Of a stretch of 42,545 nucleotides of DNA, positions 1 through 8,560 are shown piece after piece (the stretch's first letter is position 1; each line of letters starts with the position of its first letter). The notes beneath the pieces are model-generated. The model was not told the origin of the DNA. It searched no databases and saw only the letters and a program-made list of their open reading frames with translations. Location: the NCBI GenBank assembly GCA_005792635.1, contig SXRF01000081.1, positions 1 to 42,545 on the forward strand, in the 5' to 3' direction. A program made the translations under genes and the position numbers. This DNA comes from Rickettsiales bacterium (GTDB lineage Bacteria > Pseudomonadota > Alphaproteobacteria > Rickettsiales > SXRF01).

Positions 1-696
1 CTGCTGCCGCACGGCTATGAAGGGCAAGGGCCAGAGCATAGCTCGGCAAGGTTGGAACGCTATTTGCAGCTCTGCGCCGAGGATAATATGCAGGTGGCGA
101 ATTGCACCACACCCGCCAATTTTTTCCACGCACTGCGCCGCCAGATTAAGCGCGACTTCCGCAAACCGCTGGTGGTTATGACACCGAAATCATTGCTCCG
201 CCATAAACTCGCCGTTTCCGATTTGGCGGATTTCGGCGCGGATAAACATTTCCAGCGCATCATTACCGAAACGGAAAAACTGGCGAAGGATGACAAAATC
301 CGCCGCGTGGTGATTTGCTCGGGCAAGGTGTATTATGATTTATTTGAAGCCCGCGCCGCGCAGAATCTTGACGATGTGGCGATTATCCGCATGGAGCAAT
401 ATTACCCATTCCCAGAGCGCGAGCTGGCAGCCGAGCTAAAACGCTATAAAAACGCGGAAATAGTCTGGTGTCAGGAAGAACCAAAAAACATGGGCGCATG
501 GACATTCGTTCAGTCGCGCATCGAGGACACGATGGAAAGCAGCGGACGAAGCGACCGCCTGCGCTATGCTGGTCGCCCAGAAGCAGCCTCACCCGCCGTT
601 GGCTATCTAAAAGTCCACGAACAACAGCAAAAAGCACTGGTGGAACAAGCACTTACCCTGCAAACCACCCCGCTAAAGAAAAGAATGATTGGGTAG
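1..696 (+). CDS. sucA: 2-oxoglutarate dehydrogenase E1 component, C-terminal part (5' end outside window)
   Basis: Frame is open from base 1 (LLPHGYEGQGPEHSSARLERYLQLCAEDNMQVANCTTPANFFHALRRQ...), characteristic SucA C-terminal sequence; stop TAG at 694-696. Confidence 0.95.
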   Translation: MLPHGYEGQGPEHSSARLERYLQLCAEDNMQVANCTTPANFFHALRRQIKRDFRKPLVVMTPKSLLRHKLAVSDLADFGADKHFQRIITETEKLAKDDKIRRVVICSGKVYYDLFEARAAQNLDDVAIIRMEQYYPFPERELAAELKRYKNAEIVWCQEEPKNMGAWTFVQSRIEDTMESSGRSDRLRYAGRPEAASPAVGYLKVHEQQQKALVEQALTLQTTPLKKRMIG

Positions 697-825
697 CGTG
701 AATTTGCATGCAATAATCCCCTCCCAGAGCATATTTTCCTGTGCTATGGTTGGTTTTGCAGTGTTTGGAAGTGATGTTTGAAGTTTTGCAAAACAAGACA
801 TAACGACCAGTTTTTCACTTGCAGT

Positions 826-840
826 TGATAATCATTCGCA
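826..840. promoter_or_regulatory. Fur-box-like dyad TGATAATCATTCGCA in the sucA-infC intergenic region
   Basis: 13/15 match to the 7-1-7 Fur consensus TGATAATnATTATCA by eye; no experimental or motif-scan support. Confidence 0.3.
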
Positions 841-988
841 ACAAAAGACTATAATCGCTTTTTACTTGATTTTTTCTATATTTTCGTTATTAGAAGGCAC
901 GGCAATGATTTATTAATCTTTTGCTGATATATTGGGTTTTGGGTGCATTGAGAGTTTGCGCCGTAATAGAATTTTTAGGAGGACTGGT

Positions 989-1018
989 TTGGTTACAATT
1001 AAGTTTGGTTTGGTATGA
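989..1018 (+). other. Candidate 9-codon leader ORF (TTG start; MVTIKFGLV) overlapping the infC ATG
   Basis: Strong SD AGGAGGA at 977-983, TTG at 989, stop TGA at 1016-1018 overlapping ATG 1015-1017 (ATGA). Confidence 0.4.
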
Positions 1019-1527
1019 GTCGCCCTGACGAACCCCGCATAAACCGCGAAATAGTCGCGTCATCTATCCGTTTAGTAGATCAAAATGGCAACATGGTTGG
1101 TGTCGTTTCTACCGCCGAGGCTATGTCTATGGCGGAAAAAGCTGGTCTTGACTTGGTTGAAATTTCTCCCAATGCCGCCCCTCCCGTGTGCAAAATCCTT
1201 GACTACGGCAAATATCGCTATGAAATCCAAAAAAAGGCGCATGAAGCCCGCAAAAAGCAAAAAGTCGTGGTGGTGAAGGAAATCAAGCTCCGCCCGATGA
1301 TTGATAAGCATGATCTGGAAATCAAAATGCGTAACACGCTTGCGTTCCTTGAAGAAGGTGACAAAGTGCGGATTACGCTTCGTTTCCGTGGTCGGGAGAT
1401 GGATCACTCAGATATTGGCATGAAGGTCATCAATCAGGTGCAGGCTACCCTCGCCGAACATGCAAAAATTGAGCAACATCCGCGCATTGAAGGCAAGCAA
1501 ATATCGATGATGGTCGGTCCAAAATAG
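1015..1527 (+). CDS. infC: Translation initiation factor IF-3
   Basis: EPRINREI...IRLVDQNGNMVGVVS..A..MAEKAGLDLVEISPNAAPPVCKILDYGKYRYE...VVVKEIKLRP: full-length IF-3 pattern. Confidence 0.97.
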   Translation: MSRPDEPRINREIVASSIRLVDQNGNMVGVVSTAEAMSMAEKAGLDLVEISPNAAPPVCKILDYGKYRYEIQKKAHEARKKQKVVVVKEIKLRPMIDKHDLEIKMRNTLAFLEEGDKVRITLRFRGREMDHSDIGMKVINQVQATLAEHAKIEQHPRIEGKQISMMVGPK

Positions 1528-1531
1528 GTCG

Positions 1532-4500
1532 TTAAAAACCTCCAAGTTCCATCAGCAACTTCCTCACCAAAGCAATCTTTTCCCCGGCGTTTTTCCATTC
1601 ATGGGTGAAGACCAATTTCTGGTCGGGACGGAGTTTTAGGGTTCGTGGGTTGCGCTGAATGTGGCGCAGCAAGGCTTCTGGGTTTGCCACAGCGTTGTTG
1701 TGGAAGCTAATCACCGCGCCTTTTTCGCCAGTGTCCACGCGCTCCACGCCCGCTTTTTTGCACAGCAACTTCAAATTCAGTGTGGTGATTAGGTGTGAAA
1801 CTTCTTCGGGCATCGCGCCAAATCTATCCACCATTTCGGCGGCGAAACTATTTATTTCGTCTTCACTATCCATTTCCGCCACGCGCTTATATAGCCCAAG
1901 CCGTAAGCCCAAATCCCCAACATAAGTTTCAGGAATGAGGACGGAAATTCCGAGATTTATCGTAGGAGAATAGTCGTCAGCGGTCAGCGGTCGGTGGTCA
2001 GGATTCTCTTCTTCACTGTCAGCTGACAACTGACTTCTGATCGCTGCGACAGCCTCCTCTAGCATCTGCTGATACAGCTCAATTCCCACTTCTTTAATGT
2101 GTCCTGATTGTTCCTCGCCAACGAGGTTTCCAAATCCGCGAATGTCCATATCATGGCTGGCGAGGGTAAAGCCCGCGCCGAGTGTATCTAGGGTTTGCAT
2201 AACTTCCAGCCGTTTTGTTGCTTGCTTGGTTAGCTCGCGGTGGTGTGGCAACAGGAAATAAGCATAAGCACGAGTTTTTCCGCGCCCAACCCGCCCGCGC
2301 ATTTGATATAGCTGTGCCAGCCCGAACAAATGAGCGTTGTGGATAATCATGGTGTTGGCGGTTGGAATATCCAGCCCTGACTCAATAATCGCGGTGGAGA
2401 GCAGAATATCATATTTCCCGTCATAAAAATCATTCATCAGCTCGTCTAGTTCGCTGGCGGGAAGTTGCCCGTGGGCGATGGCTATTTTTGCTTCGGGAAT
2501 CAGCTCGGCAAGCTGCCATTTCAGGTCAGCGATATATTTGATGCGCGGTGTCACCACAAAACATTTCCCGCCGCGGTGCAGCTCGCGCTGGATGGCTTCT
2601 TTGATAATCACCGTGTCAAAAGGAATAACGAATGAGCGAACGGCGAGCCTGTCCACAGGTGGCGTGGTGATGAGACTTAAATCACGAACACCAGTCAGAG
2701 CCATTTGCAAAGTGCGCGGAATTGGCGTTGCGGACAATGTCAGCACATGAACATCCGATTTTAGTTCCTTCAGTTTTTCCTTCTGTCCAACGCCGAAATG
2801 CTGCTCCTCATCCACAATCACCAAGCCTAGTCGTGCAAATTTTATGGTTTTGGCGAGTAGCGCGTGCGTGCCGATAACAATATCCACTTTGCCTTCAGCC
2901 AGTTTCTCTTTCGTGTCTTTTTGTTCTTTAGGAGTCACCATCCGCGAAAGCTGGCGCACTACGATATTCGTTCCTGAAAATCTATCACGGAAATTGCGAT
3001 AATGCTGACGAGCTAGCAGAGTGGTGGGGCAGACAATCGCGACTTGCAGAGGCTTATATTCATTGCAAGCGGTGGCGAATGCAGCCCGCAGCGCAACCTC
3101 CGTTTTACCAAAGCCAACATCGCCGCAAATAAGCCTGTCCATTGGTTTGCCGCTTCGTAAATCTTCCAGAACCTCGTCAATCGCTCGTTGTTGATCTTCG
3201 GTTTCAACATACGGAAATCTAGCGCAGAAATCATCATAAGCGATTTTTTGCGCCTCTATTTCTGGTGCTTGTTTTATATGTCGCTCGGCGGCGATTTTAA
3301 GCAAGGCTTCTGCAGCAATTTTTATGCGTTGCTTTAGTTTTGCCTTCCGTGCCTGCCATGACGCACCGCCGAGTTTGTCAAGCTGAGTGCCGTCTTCATC
3401 CAATCCAAATCGTGAAAGGAGTTCTATATTTTCAACGGGCAAAAACAGCTTATCATCGCCAGCATAAACCAGCTTCAGACAATCATGCGCCGCGCCCGAA
3501 ACCGTAAGCGTAATCAGCCCTTCAAAGCGACCAATGCCATGCTCCTTATGCACTAGCAAATCACCCTCAGCAAAACTTGCCGCTTCCTGCATAAAAATTT
3601 CGGAGGATTTTTTCTTTTTCGGAGCGCGGGCGATGCGTTCACCCAGCACATCTTGCTCGCTAAAAATGCGTAAATTTTCCGTTTCAAAACCTTGCTCAAG
3701 CGGAAGAACGCAAAGTCCAATATTTTTGCCTTTTATATTTTTCACTTCGCGCCAGCTATCAATGCGGATAGTGTGGAAATTATGCTCCATCAGCAAGGTT
3801 TGCAAGCGTTCTCGCGTTCCCGCCGAAAAACAGGCAAGCATTATTGCCTTACCTTTTTCTGCTTGATCTTTTAGCTGCATAAAGGGGGTATTATCCGCAT
3901 TTCCTTGGCTGAAGCGCATGGTGGGCTTTAGACCGAGACTCAAACCATGGTTGTCATGCCAGCGAAGGATGGCATCCAGCTCTTTCTTTCCACTAGATGC
4001 CACATCGCTAAGTTTTCCTTGCATCTCGCTGCGCTCGCTGGGAAAACTTGCGTCTGGCATGACAGTAAATGGAGAGAAAATAAGATTATCATGTTCGGCA
4101 AGCAAATTTGCCCAATCATCCTTCATGATAAAAAAGCTATCAGGCGGAATAGGATTATAGATTGTTTCAGTAGCGAAACTATTTTTTTTGCTAGCAGTGG
4201 TGGTGGCAAATTTCCGCGCTTCATAATAGTCAAGGATTGATTCCTGTCGTTCAGCAATCGCACTAGTGGCTTCGCTATCCATGGTTATCAATGCGTTATC
4301 GCAATAGTCAAAAATCGTTTCGGTTGCGTCATAAAATAGCGGCAAAAAATGCTCCATACCGATATGGTTCGCGCCTTCGGAAATCGCTTCATATAGCGGG
4401 TCTTGCTTGCTAATTGCGCCAAATAAATCACGATACCCACTACGGAAATTGGCGATGGTTTTTTCGTTTAGCAAAACCTCGCTCATGGGCAGCAGTGAAA

Positions 4501-5122
4501 AACTTTCAAGTGAGCCGCTGGAAATCTGCGTCATTGGGTCAAATTGTTTGATGCTTTCCACCTCATCACCAAATAAATCAAGGCGCACACCAGCATCCGC
4601 GCCAGAGGGAATTATATCCATAATTCCACCGCGCATCGCGAATTCCCCAGCCTCCATAGCTTTTCCCGCACGGCGATAGCCTTGCTCAAGCAAATAATTG
4701 ACTAGCTCGTCCTGCTTTAATTTTTCGCCTTTTCGCACGGAAAATGATATTTTCTGCATCACCGCGCGAGGGGGCAATTTTTGCAAGGCTGCACTTACAG
4801 TGGTGAGGATTATTTTATGCCCTTTTGCGTTTCCTCTGGCGAGCGTTGCCAAAGTCCGCATCCGCGCCGCCATGATGCTTGGGTGGGGCGATGCGCGGTC
4901 ATAAGGCATACATTCCCAAGCTGGAAAGGCTAAAATCTCCGCGTCAGGTGCGAAAAAAGCCAGTGTGCTGGCTAAAAGTTCCAAATGCCTGTCGCTGGCG
5001 GCGATATGTAAAATAGTTTTCGGCGCGGGCAGCGGCGGCACATTTCCAGAAATTAACCGAGAAATCACAAGACCTTGCGCGTTAGCAGGAACGCCGTACA
5101 GTATGGTGGATAGTTTGTTCAT
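1532..5122 (-). CDS. mfd: Transcription-repair coupling factor
   Basis: 1196 aa; RNAP-interaction-type region (GDLLVHKEHGIGRFEGL), helicase motifs (GDVGFGKTEVALRAAF, DEEQHFGV, LSATPIPRTLQMAL, QMRGRVGR), C-terminal TRCF domain. Confidence 0.97.
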   Translation of the reverse strand: MNKLSTILYGVPANAQGLVISRLISGNVPPLPAPKTILHIAASDRHLELLASTLAFFAPDAEILAFPAWECMPYDRASPHPSIMAARMRTLATLARGNAKGHKIILTTVSAALQKLPPRAVMQKISFSVRKGEKLKQDELVNYLLEQGYRRAGKAMEAGEFAMRGGIMDIIPSGADAGVRLDLFGDEVESIKQFDPMTQISSGSLESFSLLPMSEVLLNEKTIANFRSGYRDLFGAISKQDPLYEAISEGANHIGMEHFLPLFYDATETIFDYCDNALITMDSEATSAIAERQESILDYYEARKFATTTASKKNSFATETIYNPIPPDSFFIMKDDWANLLAEHDNLIFSPFTVMPDASFPSERSEMQGKLSDVASSGKKELDAILRWHDNHGLSLGLKPTMRFSQGNADNTPFMQLKDQAEKGKAIMLACFSAGTRERLQTLLMEHNFHTIRIDSWREVKNIKGKNIGLCVLPLEQGFETENLRIFSEQDVLGERIARAPKKKKSSEIFMQEAASFAEGDLLVHKEHGIGRFEGLITLTVSGAAHDCLKLVYAGDDKLFLPVENIELLSRFGLDEDGTQLDKLGGASWQARKAKLKQRIKIAAEALLKIAAERHIKQAPEIEAQKIAYDDFCARFPYVETEDQQRAIDEVLEDLRSGKPMDRLICGDVGFGKTEVALRAAFATACNEYKPLQVAIVCPTTLLARQHYRNFRDRFSGTNIVVRQLSRMVTPKEQKDTKEKLAEGKVDIVIGTHALLAKTIKFARLGLVIVDEEQHFGVGQKEKLKELKSDVHVLTLSATPIPRTLQMALTGVRDLSLITTPPVDRLAVRSFVIPFDTVIIKEAIQRELHRGGKCFVVTPRIKYIADLKWQLAELIPEAKIAIAHGQLPASELDELMNDFYDGKYDILLSTAIIESGLDIPTANTMIIHNAHLFGLAQLYQMRGRVGRGKTRAYAYFLLPHHRELTKQATKRLEVMQTLDTLGAGFTLASHDMDIRGFGNLVGEEQSGHIKEVGIELYQQMLEEAVAAIRSQLSADSEEENPDHRPLTADDYSPTINLGISVLIPETYVGDLGLRLGLYKRVAEMDSEDEINSFAAEMVDRFGAMPEEVSHLITTLNLKLLCKKAGVERVDTGEKGAVISFHNNAVANPEALLRHIQRNPRTLKLRPDQKLVFTHEWKNAGEKIALVRKLLMELGGF
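3953..4063. repeat. Palindromic element inserted in frame within mfd (111 bp = 37 codons)
   Basis: Perfect 10-bp terminal inverted repeats GTCATGCCAG (3953-3962) / CTGGCATGAC (4054-4063), same ends as the intergenic family A elements; translated on the minus strand as VMPDASFPSERSEMQGKLSDVASSGKKELDAILRWHD. Confidence 0.85.
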
Positions 5123-5409
5123 GCGCCAGAATACTGCCCATAAGGCTTAAGTGCCTGCAAAATTGCCTTATATTCCTCGTTTTTCACTGGTTGTTTTTCC
5201 ACCAGCCAATCCCAGATGTCGGCGTCGTTTTCATCTAGCAATTTTTCATATATATCAAGCTGCTCCGCGGGTAATTTATGTAGATTTTCATCGGCAAACC
5301 GCCCGAGAATGAGGTCAGTTTCCTTCCAGCCGCGATGCCAACTGCGATAGCGCAGCCGTTTTATGCGGATTTCGTCATTTAATGCGGTGCTGATTAATTC
5401 TTTTTTCAT
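5119..5409 (-). CDS. sdhE: Succinate dehydrogenase assembly factor SdhE-like (DUF339)
   Basis: RIKRLRYRSWHRGWKETDLILGRFADENL...YEKLLDENDADIWDWLV; overlaps the mfd start by 4 bp. Confidence 0.9.
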   Translation of the reverse strand: MKKELISTALNDEIRIKRLRYRSWHRGWKETDLILGRFADENLHKLPAEQLDIYEKLLDENDADIWDWLVEKQPVKNEEYKAILQALKPYGQYSGA

Positions 5410-5463
5410 AATTGTAATTTAGAGTGAAGCCTCCAAATATACAAGAGGGAAGGTGAAAGATAT

Positions 5464-6375
5464 ATGCCACTTGAATATCGCAGCAATGAAGCGGTCATGA
5501 CCATTTGCCAGAATAATGCGGCAAAAACTATCACCATCAGCGCATTAAACGGGGCAGCAGAGGGGCTTATCGGCTTTTCAGCGGCTGAATTAGTGGGCAA
5601 GCCCATTGCAAGCATACTTCCCCCACGAATTGCCGAATTACTTTTGGAATATGTTGAGTTTGAAGACTACGCCAATGATGTTGGCATGGTGCTTAGTCGG
5701 GTGCAAAGCTTTAGTATTATCGGCAAGGACGGACGCGAAAAATCCTATCGCCTCAAGCTATCACAAGCGGAATCTGGCGGTGGCGCGTTGTTTTTTGCCC
5801 TAGTTTTGCAGGACACATTGGGCGCACGAAAAAACGAAGCTATCAAAGGCGCGATACAGCAAAATTTCAAGGGGCATGAGTCTCTGGATGCGGCGACAGG
5901 TCTGCCTGATCGAACTTCTCTGCTAAAAGATATTGAGCTAATGAAATATTATAGAGCGAGCAGCAATATTAATGCTTGTTTTGGGGTTATACGCATTGAT
6001 TTTTACAACGAATTACTTGCACAAAATGGCAAGGCGGTGGTCGATGGCTTGCTGAAACATTTAATCGTAACTGCGCGGCAAAGCTTGCGTCCAGACGATG
6101 TTTTGGGAAGTATTGGCGGTGGGAAAATTGCGGTTTTATTGGTCGACGCACAACCGTCATCGGCGCGAATGGTGTTTAACCGTTTGCGCTGGCAAATCGC
6201 CGCTAATCCCTATGTTTATACCGAGAAATCCTCAATTGGCACGAGTGTGAGCATCAGTTTCTGCAATATTGACGCCTCGTTTGACGAAAAAGAAATAATT
6301 TCGCAGTGCGAGCAAACTCTAGCCAACCTACCACCTGAGGCAACGAATACCCTAATTGAGGTAAGCGTTGGTTAG
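5464..6375 (+). CDS. PAS-domain protein with degenerate GGDEF-like domain
   Basis: N-terminal PAS-like segment ([30 protein letters not shown]); C-terminal GGDEF fold features ([16 protein letters not shown]; signature replaced by [12 protein letters not shown]). Confidence 0.7.
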   Translation: MPLEYRSNEAVMTICQNNAAKTITISALNGAAEGLIGFSAAELVGKPIASILPPRIAELLLEYVEFEDYANDVGMVLSRVQSFSIIGKDGREKSYRLKLSQAESGGGALFFALVLQDTLGARKNEAIKGAIQQNFKGHESLDAATGLPDRTSLLKDIELMKYYRASSNINACFGVIRIDFYNELLAQNGKAVVDGLLKHLIVTARQSLRPDDVLGSIGGGKIAVLLVDAQPSSARMVFNRLRWQIAANPYVYTEKSSIGTSVSISFCNIDASFDEKEIISQCEQTLANLPPEATNTLIEVSVG

Positions 6376-7406
6376 TGATTTTCCTCTGGCTTTTGGATAA
6401 TAACTCCCCACCAGCCTAGCCCGTCATATTCCTGATAGCCGATTGTTCTGGCGAAAGCGATTGTATTGCCAGCCTCATCAAAATAGAAGCCCTTGGTTTT
6501 ACCAGCGTTACTTAGCGGGAAATGGCTAAGTAAATCCTGCCCATCCGATGCGGCGATAATGCGCGATTTGTTATCAAGCAGCAAAACTCGGGAGCGCGAC
6601 CACTCCAAAGCCGTTAAGTTTGGCTCATCACAAACAATGCCCCGCGCCTGATCCTGCCAGTCAAAATACACGCCAAGCACGCCGATAACCTCACCGTTCA
6701 AATCACCCCCACGGCGCACAGCAGCGGAATAACACGCCACAGCGCGGTTGCCATGTAGCGGCGAATTGTAAATATCATCCACGATATATTGATCGCCGCT
6801 TGTTGTGTTCATCGCGCTCGCAAACCAATTATAGCGGCTAGCATCCGCGCCAATAACCGCTGGAAAACGGTCGGAATTTGAGCTGGCGACGATTTTTCCG
6901 TTGGTATCCACCAACAACAAATCCAAATAAACCGAGTAAAAGCGATTGATAATCCCCAGCCTTTGACTGGCGTGTTGCTTGCTATCATTAGTTATATTTT
7001 CCAAGCACTTAACCGATGCGTCATCGGTCGCCCACCAGCGCACATCGGCGGTGCGCTCATATAAATTGCGAACAATAAGCTGCACCAAGGTTTGCGCCAT
7101 TTCCGACAGGCGACCATAATGCGAAGTTTCAAATTGCTGGCTCAAGCTTTCGGTTTGCTCGGATATGCGCTTGAGAACATTGGTTCGCAGCTCTTTTGAA
7201 TTGCTTGCCGCCTGCGAAGCGAGGGATTTTACTTCCTGCGCCACCACGGCAAAACCTTTGCCATATTCGCCCGCCCGCGCCGCCTCAATAGTGGCGTTCA
7301 GGGCTAGCAAATTGGTTTGCGAAGCGATTTTTTCATTAGTCTGTGCAAATTTCTGCACTTCACTTTGGATAGTCTGAATAACGGTTTTAATTTGAACGCT
7401 TGACAT
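6372..7406 (-). CDS. Soluble MCP-like signalling segment (N-terminal) fused to a C-terminal Cache/PDC-like sensor
   Basis: [47 protein letters not shown] is the MCP hairpin tip; C-terminal region ([25 protein letters not shown]...[13 protein letters not shown]) is Cache-like; no transmembrane segment evident. Confidence 0.75.
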   Translation of the reverse strand: MSSVQIKTVIQTIQSEVQKFAQTNEKIASQTNLLALNATIEAARAGEYGKGFAVVAQEVKSLASQAASNSKELRTNVLKRISEQTESLSQQFETSHYGRLSEMAQTLVQLIVRNLYERTADVRWWATDDASVKCLENITNDSKQHASQRLGIINRFYSVYLDLLLVDTNGKIVASSNSDRFPAVIGADASRYNWFASAMNTTSGDQYIVDDIYNSPLHGNRAVACYSAAVRRGGDLNGEVIGVLGVYFDWQDQARGIVCDEPNLTALEWSRSRVLLLDNKSRIIAASDGQDLLSHFPLSNAGKTKGFYFDEAGNTIAFARTIGYQEYDGLGWWGVIIQKPEENH

Positions 7407-7515
7407 AAAAGCCCTTCTTGGAATCTTATTATTATCAACGCCCTAGCGACTACTTATTTTTTTATATTACCCCTACTGTATTATTTCAACGCAGCTTTGT
7501 CAATTGTTGTGGTAA

Positions 7516-7962
7516 TCAATGAATAGTTGCCCCATCTTTTTCTTTCTTCGAAGGATGCCCTATAGCAACAGCGTTTTCAGAAACTACATTAGCTGGACTT
7601 GCAACCTTATCATTAAACTCCGAATGCCTTTGCGCTAAAGCCTCCGCAACATCTGGATTATTTTTAAGAAATTCCTGCCCTTCTCTTCCTTCTAAAGCTG
7701 ACTTAACTATATAAACACCATTATCAGATAGTTCTTTAATAAAATATGGGGTTATTATTTCATGCGTTTTATCATCCAATCCAGATTCTCTTGCAATAGA
7801 GCTAGTAATAGCCATAAATTTAACAATCCCTCTAAGCTCTGTAAAAACATCAGACGCAAATTCGGGAGAAACATTTTTAGAATTTTGATTTATATAAGCC
7901 GCCAAATCAGCAGAATTACTTAGAGGTTTCATAACATTATTCCTAACAGTTTCGTTAAACAC
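7516..7962 (-). CDS. Hypothetical protein (start may be MKPLSN at 7932)
   Basis: Intact 148-codon ORF with no recognised family; AT-rich composition. Confidence 0.5.
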   Translation of the reverse strand: MFNETVRNNVMKPLSNSADLAAYINQNSKNVSPEFASDVFTELRGIVKFMAITSSIARESGLDDKTHEIITPYFIKELSDNGVYIVKSALEGREGQEFLKNNPDVAEALAQRHSEFNDKVASPANVVSENAVAIGHPSKKEKDGATIH

Positions 7963-8047
7963 AGCTTATTATTAACACAAAGTAACAAAAATTCAAGCGA
8001 TATTACGATTATTTACTCGCCATGTTATTTTATTCTGTCGTTGCGTA

Positions 8048-8194
8048 TAGCCCTTAACGAATAGTTGGCAGTACTTTGTCATGCCAGCGAAGGCTGGCAT
8101 CCATGCCTAACCACAAGCTTTATAGCCAGTTGCATGGCATAGATTCCGCCCTTCGGCGGAATGACGATAATCTCTAACTATTCATTAATGGCTA
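8048..8194. repeat. Family A palindromic element (core 8078-8165), extended arms TAGCCCTTAACGAATAGTT.../...AACTATTCATTAATGGCTA
   Basis: Core GTCATGCCAGCGAAGGCTGGCAT...ATTCCGCCCTTCGGCGGAATGAC; close to the reverse complement of 17258-17420. Confidence 0.85.
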
Positions 8195-8457
8195 TTCATT
8201 AATGGCTATACATTCTGAAGATAGCAAATTCGCCGTTCATATCCCCATAATACATTGACTAAAACTGGTCAGGAAGTGGGAAAAATAAAAAAAGTGAGTT
8301 TGCAAAAAAGACCGCGATAAAAATTAGTGAATTATGAAATATCAAACACTTATTTCAATAACTTAAAGTAAAAAACGGTACTTTTAGGGACAAAAACGGG
8401 GCGCATAACACGCATTATAGAATTCTCGACATGGACAAATTAGCTACCATCTCGGTC

Positions 8458-8555
8458 GTCAATCCCCGCTTTATGCGGGGATCTTGAGCAACAAATTCCG
8501 TCATTGGTTTTATCTCTAGATCCTGTGCAAATACTGGTGCATTTCACAGGATGAC
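8458..8555. repeat. Family B palindromic element
   Basis: GTCAATCCCCGCTTTATGCGGGGATCTTGAGCAACAAATTCCGTCATTGGTTTTATCTCTAGATCCTGTG...CACAGGATGAC; shares its central sequence with 21233-21317 and 24606-24690. Confidence 0.85.
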
Positions 8556-8560
8556 AATAT

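Noticed and set aside
998-1000. ATT as an unusual infC start codon (as in E. coli AUU)
   Set aside because: Not in frame with infC (reads ATT AAG TTT GGT TTG GTA TGA), so ATG 1015 is the plausible start.
6372-7406. Pseudogene call for the MCP-like ORF because of its truncated N-terminal arm
   Set aside because: The ORF is intact with coherent sensor-like C-terminus, and the 109 bp upstream shows no obvious continuation; treated as an unusual architecture instead.
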